Shown: positions 1 to 7,928 of the stretch, piece by piece
Layout: each line of letters begins with the position of its first letter
Position numbering within the stretch: position 1 is the first letter of the stretch
Source: an uncultured Porphyromonadaceae bacterium
Lineage (GTDB): Bacteria > Bacteroidota > Bacteroidia > Bacteroidales > Muribaculaceae
Assembly: GCA_900544305.1 (NCBI GenBank)
Contig: UQUV01000001.1
Location: 1 to 64,000 of the forward strand
DNA: 64,000 nucleotides
Reading direction: 5' to 3'
The notes under the pieces: generated by a model
Told to the model about the DNA's origin: nothing
Databases searched by the model: none
What the model saw: only the letters and a program-made list of their open reading frames with translations
Program-made: the position numbers and the translations under genes

Positions 1-1
1 T

Positions 2-67
2 GGCCTTGTTTTTTATTCTGCCGGTGTAGAATCTCGCCGTTTTTATCTAAATTTGTATCAAGAATAA
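2..67 (+). CDS. C-terminal end of an outer-membrane beta-barrel protein (partial)
   Basis: An open frame enters from the left edge and gives 21 residues before a TAA at 65-67. The end (...ESRRFYLNLYQE) alternates hydrophobic/aromatic and polar residues, like the last strand of an outer-membrane barrel. It stops 6 bp before the next ATG, so it is probably co-transcribed with the methyltransferase. A BamA/TamA-type protein is my guess from gene order in related genomes; only the tail is visible, so the family is not established. Confidence 0.4.
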   Translation, partial: GLVFYSAGVESRRFYLNLYQE

Positions 68-73
68 GGAAAA

Positions 74-829
74 ATGGAGATAACAAATAATATCGTCAAG
101 TGGGTTTACTCGCTTCAGCAGAAAAAGAATCGTGTTAAGGAGCAATGTTTTGTTGTGGAAGGGACGAAGTGTGTCCTCGACACCTTGGAGCATTTTCCGC
201 TACGCCATTTGTTCTGTAGCCAGGAATGGGCGGAAAAACATGCCGGATTGAAATGTGATGCGATGGCGGTTGCCACAAAAGTTCAGTTGGAACGTATGTC
301 CATGTTGAAGACCGCTACCGATGTGATAGCCGTTTATTCGATGCCGGACTACGAACCGGATGAGAACGAAATCCGCAGCAGTCTGAATCTCGTGCTTGAC
401 GGCGTGCAGGATCCCGGCAATTTGGGAACTATCATCCGAATTGCCGACTGGTTTGGCATACGTAATATTATTTGCAGCGAAAACACGGTGGATGTCTACA
501 ATCCAAAAGTGGTGCAGGCTACGATGGGAGCTATTTCGCGGGTTAAGGTGTTCTACCGCAATCTGCCGGATGTGTTTCGCGAATACGCTTCATTGCCGGT
601 GTACGGCACATTTCTCGACGGCACCAACTTGTATGAAGAAGAGTTGTCGGCGTCCGGATTTGTTGTGATGGGCAATGAAGGCAACGGTATCTCCAAAGAA
701 TTGGAAAAATTCATGACTAAGCGTCTGCTCATCCCGTCCTATCCGGTAGGCATTCCGACATCGGAATCCTTGAATGTGGGAATGGCTACGGCTGTTATAG
801 TCAGTGAGTTCAGACGGAGAATGATGTAG
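74..829 (+). CDS. SpoU/TrmH-family RNA 2'-O-methyltransferase
   Basis: A 251-residue SPOUT methyltransferase of the type that 2'-O-methylates rRNA or tRNA using S-adenosylmethionine. All three SpoU motifs are present: LVLDGVQDPGNLGTIIRIA (about residues 105-124), VMGNEGNGIS (about 199-208) and IPTSESLNVGMATAVI (about 226-241). The last two form the trefoil-knot cofactor site. An N-terminal substrate-binding region (residues 1-90) precedes the catalytic domain, as in RlmB/TsnR-like proteins. The nucleotide target cannot be read from sequence. Only 4 bp separate it from radA, so the two are likely co-transcribed. Confidence 0.88.
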   Translation: MEITNNIVKWVYSLQQKKNRVKEQCFVVEGTKCVLDTLEHFPLRHLFCSQEWAEKHAGLKCDAMAVATKVQLERMSMLKTATDVIAVYSMPDYEPDENEIRSSLNLVLDGVQDPGNLGTIIRIADWFGIRNIICSENTVDVYNPKVVQATMGAISRVKVFYRNLPDVFREYASLPVYGTFLDGTNLYEEELSASGFVVMGNEGNGISKELEKFMTKRLLIPSYPVGIPTSESLNVGMATAVIVSEFRRRMM

Positions 830-833
830 AATT

Positions 834-2201
834 ATGGCAAAGACGAAAACCGTATATTTTTGCAGCAACTGTGGCAACGAGTCTCCCAAATGGCTGGGCA
901 AGTGTCCCAACTGCGGGGAGTGGAATACATATGTGGAAGAAAAAGTAACCGTGAAATCGGGCAAAGAGTCGCTGTTGCCGGCATCGAGCATGGACAATGC
1001 TCCTGTCCGTCTTTCGGAAATCAAGGGGGAGAAGGAGGAACGGATTCTGATGCCCAGCGGAGAGTTGAACCGGGTTTTGGGCGGAGGACTTGTTCCCGGC
1101 TCCATCATTCTTGTCGGTGGCGAACCGGGAATCGGAAAGTCGACGCTCGTTTTGCAGAACATGCTGCGTATCCGTTCGCGCAAGGTGCTTTATGTTTCCG
1201 GTGAAGAGAGTGCCAAACAGTTGAAAATGCGTGCCGACCGTCTGGGTGCAGACGGCGGCGAATGTTTTATCTTGTGCGAAACTTCGTTGGAAAAAATTTT
1301 TGCACACCTTCGCAGCACGTCTCCCGGTATTGTTGTCATTGACTCCATTCAGACCATCGCTTCCGAAGCGTTGGAGTCTTCGGCAGGGAGTGTGGGACAA
1401 GTGCGCGAATGTGCCGCCGCTTTTTTGAAATATGCGAAAGAGACCGGCACGCCGGTTATTCTGATTGGACATATCAACAAGGAAGGAACGATTGCCGGAC
1501 CGAAGGTGCTGGAACATATTGTGGATGCCGTCATTCAGTTTGAAGGCGACCGCCATTATATGTACCGTCTGTTGCGTTCCATTAAAAACCGTTTTGGCAG
1601 CACGTCGGAGTTGGGCATCTATGAAATGACGGAAGTCGGGCTTCGTGAGGTATCCAATCCTTCCGAACTTTTGTTGTCGGAGTCGGGTGAGGAACTTTCC
1701 GGGGTGGCAATTGGCGTGACTCTCGACGGTGTCCGTCCTTTCCTGATTGAAACGCAGGCATTGGTAAGCACGGCGGCCTACGGAACACCTCAGCGTTCCG
1801 TAACGGGATTTGATTCTAAACGGATGAACATGCTGTTGGCTGTGCTTGAGAAGCGGGTTGGCTTCAAGTTGGCGCAGAAGGACGTGTTTCTTAATATTGC
1901 AGGGGGATTGAAGGTGAACGACCCGGCATTGGATTTGGCGGTAATTTGTGCCATCCTTTCGTCGAATGTCGATTTGGTGATACCAAAGAGTGTCTGCATG
2001 TCGGGTGAGGTAGGATTGTCGGGTGAAATCCGTCCTGTCACACGTTTGGAACAGCGCATATCGGAAGCCAACAAATTGGGCTTTGCCACTATTTATGTTC
2101 CTAAGAATAATCTGAAAGGCGTTCCGCTTTCCAAATACAGTATAAAAGTGGTGGAAGTTGCCAAAGTGGAAGAGGTTTTTCGCAGTTTATTTGCCAGATA
2201 A
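834..2201 (+). CDS. radA: DNA repair protein RadA (Sms)
   Basis: A 455-residue RecA-related ATPase that promotes branch migration of recombination intermediates. It has the expected architecture: an N-terminal C4 zinc finger (C10, C13, C24, C27), a RecA-like ATPase core with Walker A GGEPGIGKST at 95-104 and Walker B VVIDS at 167-171, the RadA-specific KNRFG motif at 251-255, and a C-terminal Lon-protease-like domain from about 275. The length is normal for the family. It follows the methyltransferase by 4 bp. No terminator is evident before the rnpB promoter. Confidence 0.97.
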   Translation: MAKTKTVYFCSNCGNESPKWLGKCPNCGEWNTYVEEKVTVKSGKESLLPASSMDNAPVRLSEIKGEKEERILMPSGELNRVLGGGLVPGSIILVGGEPGIGKSTLVLQNMLRIRSRKVLYVSGEESAKQLKMRADRLGADGGECFILCETSLEKIFAHLRSTSPGIVVIDSIQTIASEALESSAGSVGQVRECAAAFLKYAKETGTPVILIGHINKEGTIAGPKVLEHIVDAVIQFEGDRHYMYRLLRSIKNRFGSTSELGIYEMTEVGLREVSNPSELLLSESGEELSGVAIGVTLDGVRPFLIETQALVSTAAYGTPQRSVTGFDSKRMNMLLAVLEKRVGFKLAQKDVFLNIAGGLKVNDPALDLAVICAILSSNVDLVIPKSVCMSGEVGLSGEIRPVTRLEQRISEANKLGFATIYVPKNNLKGVPLSKYSIKVVEVAKVEEVFRSLFAR

Positions 2202-2236
2202 ACGGGAAAGGCTTTTACGGAACGAAAATAATTTAT

Positions 2237-2244
2237 TAATTTTG
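2237..2244 (+). promoter_or_regulatory. -7 promoter element of rnpB
   Basis: TAATTTTG matches the Bacteroidales -7 consensus TAnnTTTG. It lies 7 bp before position 2251, where the RNase P RNA fold begins, which is the expected distance to a transcription start. The -33 element is not clear. Confidence 0.7.
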
Positions 2245-2250
2245 CATTAA

Positions 2251-2602
2251 ACAGCACGGTGTCTTGTCGCTTGTCATCTTGTGTGGCAAGAGGAAAGTCC
2301 GGGCAACACAGAGTACCATATTTCCTAACGGGAAGCTATCTGCGAGGGTAGAGTAATGTGACAGAAAATAACCGCCATCTTTGATGGTAAGGGTGAAAAG
2401 GCGAGGTAAGAGCTCACCGGGCGCGATGGCAACATTGCGTGCCGCACATCTTATGGGTTGCAAGGCCAAGTATACCGGCATTTAAGGGTTACTCGTCCAT
2501 TGTCGGGGGGTAGGCTGCTTGAGCGCTGTGGCGACATGGCGATTAGATAAATGACAGGACGCGGCGTTTGTCGCGACATAACCCGGCTTATAGCTGTGCT
2601 GT
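2251..2602 (+). ncRNA. rnpB: RNase P RNA (bacterial type A)
   Basis: Catalytic RNA of RNase P, which removes 5' leaders from tRNA precursors. Universal core segments are visible: GAGGAAAGTCCGGGC at about 2289-2303, the ACAGAAAATAACCGCC segment near 2362, the AAGGGTGAAAAGGCGAGGTAAGAGC region near 2389-2412, and the 3' partner GACATAACCCGGCTTAT at about 2574-2590. The ends pair (ACAGCAC at 2251 with GTGCTGT at 2596-2602), fixing the boundaries within a few bases. A run of T at 2602-2608 directly after the closing stem would act as the terminator. Confidence 0.95.
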
Positions 2603-2628
2603 TTTTTTAATTATTAAAAATTAATGCC

Positions 2629-3978
2629 TTGAAAAAAAGACGTATAAAGAATAAACGGTTGCGTCAGATTGTGAGGAAACTCACACATTGGTATTACTAT
2701 TGCGCCGGAAATGTATGGAAAGACCAGCGCTCTGTCTGGTATGTGAATCTGATCAAGACCATCAATCTGTCGGTCACTTCCTATCTCGATAAAAATATTC
2801 AGTCAAAGGCCAGTTCCTTGACGTATAACACCTTGTTGGCGATTGTGCCGGCTTTGGCTCTAATGTTTGCCATTGCCAAGGGATTCGGTTTGCAGAACCT
2901 TATCAAAACGCAGTTGCATTCCATATTGCCTTCGCAGGTGCTGATGATTGACACTTCAGTGAAATTTGTTGACAAATATCTTGCCACTGCTTCCGGCGGT
3001 GTCTTTGTCGGAGTGGGTATCGTTTTCCTTTTGTGGACATTAATCAGCCTGTTGCGGAATATAGAGGTGACGTTCAACTATGTTTGGGGTGTGAAGAAAG
3101 GGCGTAGTGCCTATCGGATGATTACCGACTACACGACGATTATCATAATCCTTCCCGTACTGTTGATTTGTTCCAGCGGTATTTCGATTTTCATGTCGTC
3201 GTTTGTCCAGGACAACTTTCAGGCGGAAGTCAGTTTGTTGTCTCCCTTTGTCACCTTCCTTCTCGACCTTGCACCTTGGGTTCTGACCAGTCTGTTTTTT
3301 GCGGGGATGAACATGCTGATTCCTTATACGAAAGTGAAGGCAAAATATGCCTTGATTTCCGGTTTTATTTGTGGGGTTCTGTTTCAGGTGCTGCAATATG
3401 TGTTTGTCAGCGGTCAGATTTATGTGTCGAAATATAATGCCATTTACGGTAGCTTCTCTTTCCTTCCGCTGTTCCTGATATGGATGTATATGACGTGGCT
3501 GATTTGTATTGGCGGGGTCGTGCTGACTTATGCGTCGCAGAATGTGTTCCGCTTCAACTATTCTTCGTCGATTGCCCACATTTCGAGAAGTTATATGGAC
3601 GAGCTGACGGTATATCTGGTACTTGTCATTGTGAAGCGTTTTGAGGAAGGAAAGTCGCCGCTGACAAAAACCCAGATTATGGAATATTACGATTTGCCCA
3701 TACGCCTGGTGAATATGATAGTCAACAAGCTTGTCGATGCAGGAATGCTTTCTATGGTGACTAACGACGACGACTCACATTCCTATCAGCCGGCAATCAA
3801 TTTGTCCCGAATGTCACTGAATGAGTTTTTGAGGCGTTATGACAATATCGGCTATTCGAATTTCATTTCAGAGCTGCGTCGCAATGAGGCATTGCTTGAT
3901 ATCCGCAAGTGGATGAAACAGAACTCAGAAGGCAGAAACATGCGACTTTCGGAATTAATCAAACAGACGAAAATATAG
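2629..3978 (+). CDS. YihY/BrkB-family inner-membrane protein
   Basis: A 449-residue polytopic protein of the YihY/UPF0761 (BrkB-like) family; its transported substrate or partner is unknown. The N-terminal 45 residues are very basic, followed by about six hydrophobic segments between residues 70 and 310. The family signature sequence ASSLTYNTLLAIVPAL lies near residues 62-77. The C-terminal ~130 residues are soluble and winged-helix-like, as in many family members. TTG at 2629 is chosen as the start: an in-frame TAA at 2608-2610 blocks extension, and the nearest in-frame ATG lies about 78 codons in, which would delete the family motif. It lies 4 bp before ridA. Confidence 0.85.
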   Translation: MKKRRIKNKRLRQIVRKLTHWYYYCAGNVWKDQRSVWYVNLIKTINLSVTSYLDKNIQSKASSLTYNTLLAIVPALALMFAIAKGFGLQNLIKTQLHSILPSQVLMIDTSVKFVDKYLATASGGVFVGVGIVFLLWTLISLLRNIEVTFNYVWGVKKGRSAYRMITDYTTIIIILPVLLICSSGISIFMSSFVQDNFQAEVSLLSPFVTFLLDLAPWVLTSLFFAGMNMLIPYTKVKAKYALISGFICGVLFQVLQYVFVSGQIYVSKYNAIYGSFSFLPLFLIWMYMTWLICIGGVVLTYASQNVFRFNYSSSIAHISRSYMDELTVYLVLVIVKRFEEGKSPLTKTQIMEYYDLPIRLVNMIVNKLVDAGMLSMVTNDDDSHSYQPAINLSRMSLNEFLRRYDNIGYSNFISELRRNEALLDIRKWMKQNSEGRNMRLSELIKQTKI

Positions 3979-3981
3979 AAT

Positions 3982-4359
3982 ATGGCTAAAAACGAAATTT
4001 CAACCAACAATGCGCCCGGAGCAATCGGGCCGTACAGTCAGGCTGTCGATACTGGAACATTTGTGTTTGTATCCGGTCAATTGCCAATTGATGCCAAAAC
4101 CGGTGAAATGCCGGAAACTGTAGCAGAACAGACACGCAATTCAATTGCCAACATTAAAGCAATTCTTGCTGAAGCAGGGTTGACTCTCGACAATGTAGTG
4201 AAGACAACCGTGTTTTTGACTGACATGTCGACTTTTGCGGAAATGAATGAAGTTTATGCTTCCGAATTCAGTAAAGTATTCCCCGCCCGCTCGGCTGTAG
4301 CTGTTAAGGAGTTGCCGAAGCAGGCAAGGGTGGAAATTGAAGTTATCGCTTGTCGCTGA
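3982..4359 (+). CDS. ridA: RidA-family enamine/imine deaminase
   Basis: A 125-residue YjgF/YER057c/UK114 protein. Members hydrolyse reactive enamine/imine intermediates released by PLP enzymes, such as 2-aminoacrylate. Family blocks are clear: NAPGAIGPYSQAV near residue 10, FVSGQLPID near 30, and PARSAVAVKELP near 100 with the catalytic arginine, followed by the terminal glutamate in VEIEVIACR. Length and motifs are those of an active RidA. It starts 3 bp after the YihY gene. Its last 17 bp overlap the 3' end of folC on the opposite strand, with no terminator between them. Confidence 0.95.
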   Translation: MAKNEISTNNAPGAIGPYSQAVDTGTFVFVSGQLPIDAKTGEMPETVAEQTRNSIANIKAILAEAGLTLDNVVKTTVFLTDMSTFAEMNEVYASEFSKVFPARSAVAVKELPKQARVEIEVIACR

Positions 4360-5638
4360 TAGCAGAAAGCAAATCGGCTACGATAAAGGTGCTTCCTCCG
4401 ATGTAAATCATGTCGGTGGGGGCACTTTCTTTTTGGGCCGCCTCATAGGCCGATGCCACTGTCGGGTAGGCAGTGCCGTTAAGTCCGCATTCTTCGGCGA
4501 GTTCTTTCAGTTTGTTGCTGTTTAAAGCTCGGGGCACTGATGCCTGCGTGAAGTAGTAGACGGCATCTTTCGGCAACATCCCTAAAATCGAATGTACGTC
4601 TTTATCGCTGACGAATCCGATGACGATGTGCAATCGGCTGTAACTGCTTTCTGAAAGTTGGCGGATAATATATTGGAAACCTCCGGTGTTGTGACCGGTA
4701 TCGCAGAAAGTGCGTGGCGTATCGGCAATCTTCATCCAGCGTCCCATCAATCCTGTCAGTTGGCAGACGTTGGCAAAACCTTCGGCGATGGCTGAAGTCG
4801 GGATATTCAGTCCTAACTGTTGCAGTTGTTTGACGGCACAGAGAACCGTATTGGCATTTTTATTCTGACATTCACCCGAGAGTTCGCCGGACAATGTGCC
4901 GAAACTTTTGCTCTCTATCTCGAGCCTGTCGTTGAGGTGGATCGCTTTAAGCAGTTCAGGGCAATCTTCAGCAAAAATAATCGGTGCATTCTGCGATTCT
5001 GCACGCTTGCTGAAAACCGGGCGTGTTTCCTCTACCGTTTCTCCAATCACAACCGGAATCGAAGGCTTGATAATGCCGGCTTTTTCCGATGCAATTTCCG
5101 CCAAGGTGTTACCCAAAAATTGTGTATGGTCGAATGAAATATTTGTAATGACACTTAACAGGGGAGTCAGGATATTGGTGCTGTCAAGGCGTCCGCCCAA
5201 ACCCACTTCGATAACGGCAATATCCACGTTCTGGCGGCTGAAATAGTCGAATGCCATGATGGTTGTCAATTCGAAAAATGACGGTTGCCGACCGCTGTAG
5301 CCCGATGAAAGAAAACGTTGGAGAAAATCCACAACCTCATTTTCTTCAATCATTTTGCCGTTTTCTCTGATTCGTTCGCGGAAATCAATCAGGTGGGGGG
5401 ATGTGAACAGGCCGACCTTGTAGCCGCTTTTTTGCAGAATGGCTGCCAGCAGATGGGAGGTTGAGCCTTTGCCGTTGGTTCCGGCAACGTGGATGGTTTT
5501 ATAATCGTTTTGAGGATTACCGAACAGTTCGCTCAGTTGCAGGGCCGTTTCCAACCCCGGTTTATAGGCTTGTGCTCCGATGTGTTGGAATACAAGCGTT
5601 TTGTTGAATAGGTAGTCTATTGCTTCTTGATAGGTCAT
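4343..5638 (-). CDS. folC: Bifunctional dihydrofolate/folylpolyglutamate synthase
   Basis: A Mur-ligase-type enzyme that adds glutamate to dihydropteroate and to reduced folates in the cytoplasm. The P-loop AGTNGKGST is near residues 48-56, followed by the FTSPHL block; the family sequence EVGLGGRLDSTN lies near residue 150 and the C-terminal ligase domain follows. I start at the ATG at 5636-5638 (431 aa). A longer frame to 5674 would overlap the upstream transporter by 32 bp, while the chosen start leaves a 4-bp gap. It is third in an operon after two chromate-family genes, and its 3' end overlaps ridA by 17 bp. Confidence 0.95.
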   Translation of the reverse strand: MTYQEAIDYLFNKTLVFQHIGAQAYKPGLETALQLSELFGNPQNDYKTIHVAGTNGKGSTSHLLAAILQKSGYKVGLFTSPHLIDFRERIRENGKMIEENEVVDFLQRFLSSGYSGRQPSFFELTTIMAFDYFSRQNVDIAVIEVGLGGRLDSTNILTPLLSVITNISFDHTQFLGNTLAEIASEKAGIIKPSIPVVIGETVEETRPVFSKRAESQNAPIIFAEDCPELLKAIHLNDRLEIESKSFGTLSGELSGECQNKNANTVLCAVKQLQQLGLNIPTSAIAEGFANVCQLTGLMGRWMKIADTPRTFCDTGHNTGGFQYIIRQLSESSYSRLHIVIGFVSDKDVHSILGMLPKDAVYYFTQASVPRALNSNKLKELAEECGLNGTAYPTVASAYEAAQKESAPTDMIYIGGSTFIVADLLSAISDKR

Positions 5639-5642
5639 GATG

Positions 5643-6176
5643 TCAGTAAATGATGTATCCGGTAATACCGGCAAGGATAATTACCAGAATAGGGTGTATT
5701 TTTACGAAATAAACCAGTATGAAAGCAGCTACACAGATAGCGATGCTGCTGCCCAATTCGGCGAAATTTTCGCGGTTCATCAGCAGGAGAGCGGCAGAAC
5801 CGATAAGTCCGACCACTACAGGACGCAGTCCGGCAAAAATGCTTTTGATGGCAATGCTGTCCTTGTGCTTTTGTATGAAGCGGCTTGTGTAGAGCACCAG
5901 TAGAAAAGATGGCAGCACGACAGCCAATGTCGTAATGACAGAGCCGAGGATTGTTCCGCCGGTGGCTGTATAGCCAATGTAAGTGGCTGTGTTGATGCCG
6001 ATAGGACCCGGTGTCATTTGTGAGATAGCCACAATGTCGGTAAACATGTTTTCCGAAATCCATCCTTTATCCACTATCTCGTGGCGGATAAGCGAGAGCA
6101 TGGCGTAGCCGCCGCCGAATCCGAAGATGCTTATTTTGAAATAAGACCAGATGAGTTGTAGATATGTGTTGAGCAT
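5643..6176 (-). CDS. Chromate-transporter (CHR) family protein, half 2
   Basis: A 177-residue single-domain member of the CHR superfamily. The diagnostic FGFGGGYAMLSLI lies near residues 18-30 and the SQMTPGPIGINTATYIG block near 52-68, with about six hydrophobic segments. Short CHR proteins usually occur as adjacent pairs that together equal one long ChrA. Here the partner lies 14 bp upstream. Chromate efflux is the named activity of the family, but in organisms like this one the physiological substrate (chromate, sulfate or another anion) is unknown. It precedes folC by 4 bp. Confidence 0.88.
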   Translation of the reverse strand: MLNTYLQLIWSYFKISIFGFGGGYAMLSLIRHEIVDKGWISENMFTDIVAISQMTPGPIGINTATYIGYTATGGTILGSVITTLAVVLPSFLLVLYTSRFIQKHKDSIAIKSIFAGLRPVVVGLIGSAALLLMNRENFAELGSSIAICVAAFILVYFVKIHPILVIILAGITGYIIY

Positions 6177-6190
6177 AATGTGTAGTTACG

Positions 6191-6763
6191 TTAGTTTTTA
6201 TCCGCTAATTTGCGATAGTTGCGTAAATAATAGAAATATCCGACAACGCCTCCCAGAATGATGAATAGTACCGGGCTGGATACAATTGGCCAATCCGACC
6301 AAATCAGCAAGGCTATGGCAAGCGGAATAAAGAAATTCTTGCGGTTGATTTTCGACGCTTTCGCCGTTGTAAATACCGGGGCAAGAATAAGGGCGACTAC
6401 AGCCGGGCGGATGCCCATAAATATGCGGGTCAAGGTTTCGTTGTTCTTTATTGTGTCGGGCGTCAGGAACATGGCTATGAAGAGAATGATGAGGAATGAC
6501 GGAAGGATTGTGCCTAATGCCGCCATGATGCTTCCTTTCAGTCCCGTCAGTTTGTTGCCTACTGATATGGCTACGTTGACAGCCATGATGCCGGGCAGCG
6601 ACTGGGAAATGGCTAATAAATCAACGAACTCTTCTTTGGTGAGCCATTTGTGCTTGTCGACAATGTCTTTTTCCAATAGTGAAATCATTGCCCAACCTCC
6701 GCCGAAAGTAAAAGCTCCGATTTTGAAAAAAGTGAGAAATAAATCCAGATTAATTTTTTTCAT
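6191..6763 (-). CDS. Chromate-transporter (CHR) family protein, half 1
   Basis: A 190-residue partner of the neighbouring CHR gene, carrying the same landmarks: FTFGGGWAMISLLE near residues 18-31 and SQSLPGIMAVNVAISVG near 53-69. The two proteins look like ancient duplicates with opposite predicted membrane topology, the usual short-CHR arrangement. The gene is first in the unit CHR-CHR-folC. The ATG follows a -7 box at 6783-6790 by about 20 bp. Substrate is unassigned beyond family level. Confidence 0.88.
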   Translation of the reverse strand: MKKINLDLFLTFFKIGAFTFGGGWAMISLLEKDIVDKHKWLTKEEFVDLLAISQSLPGIMAVNVAISVGNKLTGLKGSIMAALGTILPSFLIILFIAMFLTPDTIKNNETLTRIFMGIRPAVVALILAPVFTTAKASKINRKNFFIPLAIALLIWSDWPIVSSPVLFIILGGVVGYFYYLRNYRKLADKN

Positions 6764-6782
6764 TGTTCTTATATGATTACTG

Positions 6783-6790
6783 CAAAAGTA
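6783..6790 (-). promoter_or_regulatory. -7 promoter element of the CHR-CHR-folC operon
   Basis: Read on the minus strand this is TACTTTTG, matching TAnnTTTG, 20 bp before the first ATG. It is back-to-back with the promoter at 6804-6811 for the divergent hydrolase gene, so a 30-bp segment serves both. Confidence 0.6.
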
Positions 6791-6803
6791 CGGAAAAATA
6801 TCC

Positions 6804-6811
6804 TATTTTTG
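6804..6811 (+). promoter_or_regulatory. -7 promoter element of the exported hydrolase gene
   Basis: TATTTTTG matches TAnnTTTG; the ATG at 6843 is 31 bp downstream. It is divergent from the box at 6783-6790. Confidence 0.55.
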
Positions 6812-6842
6812 TAGTAAATGTTTGGATTAAAAAATTTTTGAA

Positions 6843-7862
6843 ATGCAAAATGCTATTATTCGGACACTGGCTGGCTTAGGTATGTGCAGCTGTTCTTTGT
6901 TGGGCTTTTCAGCCGACTGGAAGCCGGATGTCTTAGGTGAAAATTACGAACAGAAAACGGTGGAACTGGCTGATGACTACAGCGGAAAAGTACGCACCAC
7001 AGTTGTGCGCCATAAAACTGCCGGACTGGGAAATACGGCTGTGCTATATCTGCATGGCTATAACGATTATTTCTTTCAAAGTCAGTTGGGTGACAGCATA
7101 GTGGCTCACGGTTATGCTTTCTATGCGGTCGATTTGCGGAAGTATGGACGTTCGTTGCTGCCGGATCAATTGAAATTTGAGGTTCGCAACTTGAAGGAAT
7201 ATTTTGAGGATCTGGACGTGGCACTGAAAGAAATAGAAAACGACGGATACAAGAATGTGGTATTTCTTGCTCATTCTACCGGTGGCTTGACGATGTCCTA
7301 TTATTTGTCGCAGCATTTGGCTGACCGTCCACAGGTGAAGGCTCTGATTCTGAACAGCCCGTTCCTCGATATGAACCTGTCGAAGTTTCAGGAAAATTTT
7401 CTGGTGCCGGTAGTGGCGTCAATGCCTTTCAAGAATATGAAAATCAAGCAGGGCGACAGCCGGGCTTATGCCGAGAGCCTTCTTTCGGCTTATCATGGGG
7501 AGTGGGAGTATGATACGGGCTGGAAGTTGGAAGTGTCGCCGGATGTTACTTCCGGTTGGATTTCTGCGATACATAAGGCCCAGCGCACATTGCAGAAGGG
7601 TACGGACATTAAGATTCCTATTCTGCTGATGCATTCCGACAAAAGTATTTATGGCGATGAATGGACTCCGGAATTCAATTGTGGAGACGCCGTGCTTGAT
7701 GTTGCCGATATTTCCAAATATGGAAAAAAGTTAGGCCCGAATGTGACGGAATTTGTTGCTGAGGATGGCCTGCACGACCTGATTCTGTCGAGAAAGGATG
7801 TTAGGGATAAGGTTTATGCTGAAATGTTCATGTGGCTGGAAAATGTGCTGCAAGGCAAATGA
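6843..7862 (+). CDS. Exported alpha/beta hydrolase (serine hydrolase, lipase/aminopeptidase-like)
   Basis: A 339-residue alpha/beta-hydrolase of the Hydrolase_4 (monoacylglycerol lipase/serine aminopeptidase S33-like) type. A signal peptide ends near residue 23 (LLGFSA). The oxyanion block YLHGYNDY lies at about 69-76. The nucleophile is S145 in AHSTGG, an unusual form of GxSxG whose first position is Ala. The acid is likely the Asp in HSDKSIYG (about 263) and the catalytic His lies in DGLHDLIL near 310. The substrate is unknown; an exported lipid- or ester-hydrolase is inferred. It is a single-gene unit followed by a bidirectional terminator. Confidence 0.85.
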   Translation: MQNAIIRTLAGLGMCSCSLLGFSADWKPDVLGENYEQKTVELADDYSGKVRTTVVRHKTAGLGNTAVLYLHGYNDYFFQSQLGDSIVAHGYAFYAVDLRKYGRSLLPDQLKFEVRNLKEYFEDLDVALKEIENDGYKNVVFLAHSTGGLTMSYYLSQHLADRPQVKALILNSPFLDMNLSKFQENFLVPVVASMPFKNMKIKQGDSRAYAESLLSAYHGEWEYDTGWKLEVSPDVTSGWISAIHKAQRTLQKGTDIKIPILLMHSDKSIYGDEWTPEFNCGDAVLDVADISKYGKKLGPNVTEFVAEDGLHDLILSRKDVRDKVYAEMFMWLENVLQGK

Positions 7863-7886
7863 GAAATAGACAATGCTGAAAAATAG

Positions 7887-7922
7887 AAAAACGCATCATC
7901 TGCTTCGGTGATGCGTTTTTTG
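7887..7922. terminator. Bidirectional intrinsic terminator
   Basis: Hairpin with arms AAACGCATCA/TGATGCGTTT and a run of T on one side, A on the other. It lies between the convergent hydrolase and TonB-dependent receptor genes and can stop both. Confidence 0.85.
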
Positions 7923-7928
7923 TGTCTT

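Noticed and set aside
4343..4359. ridA/folC 3' overlap as a regulatory antisense pair
   Set aside because: A 17-bp convergent overlap with no terminator is common in compact genomes; nothing else suggests regulation.
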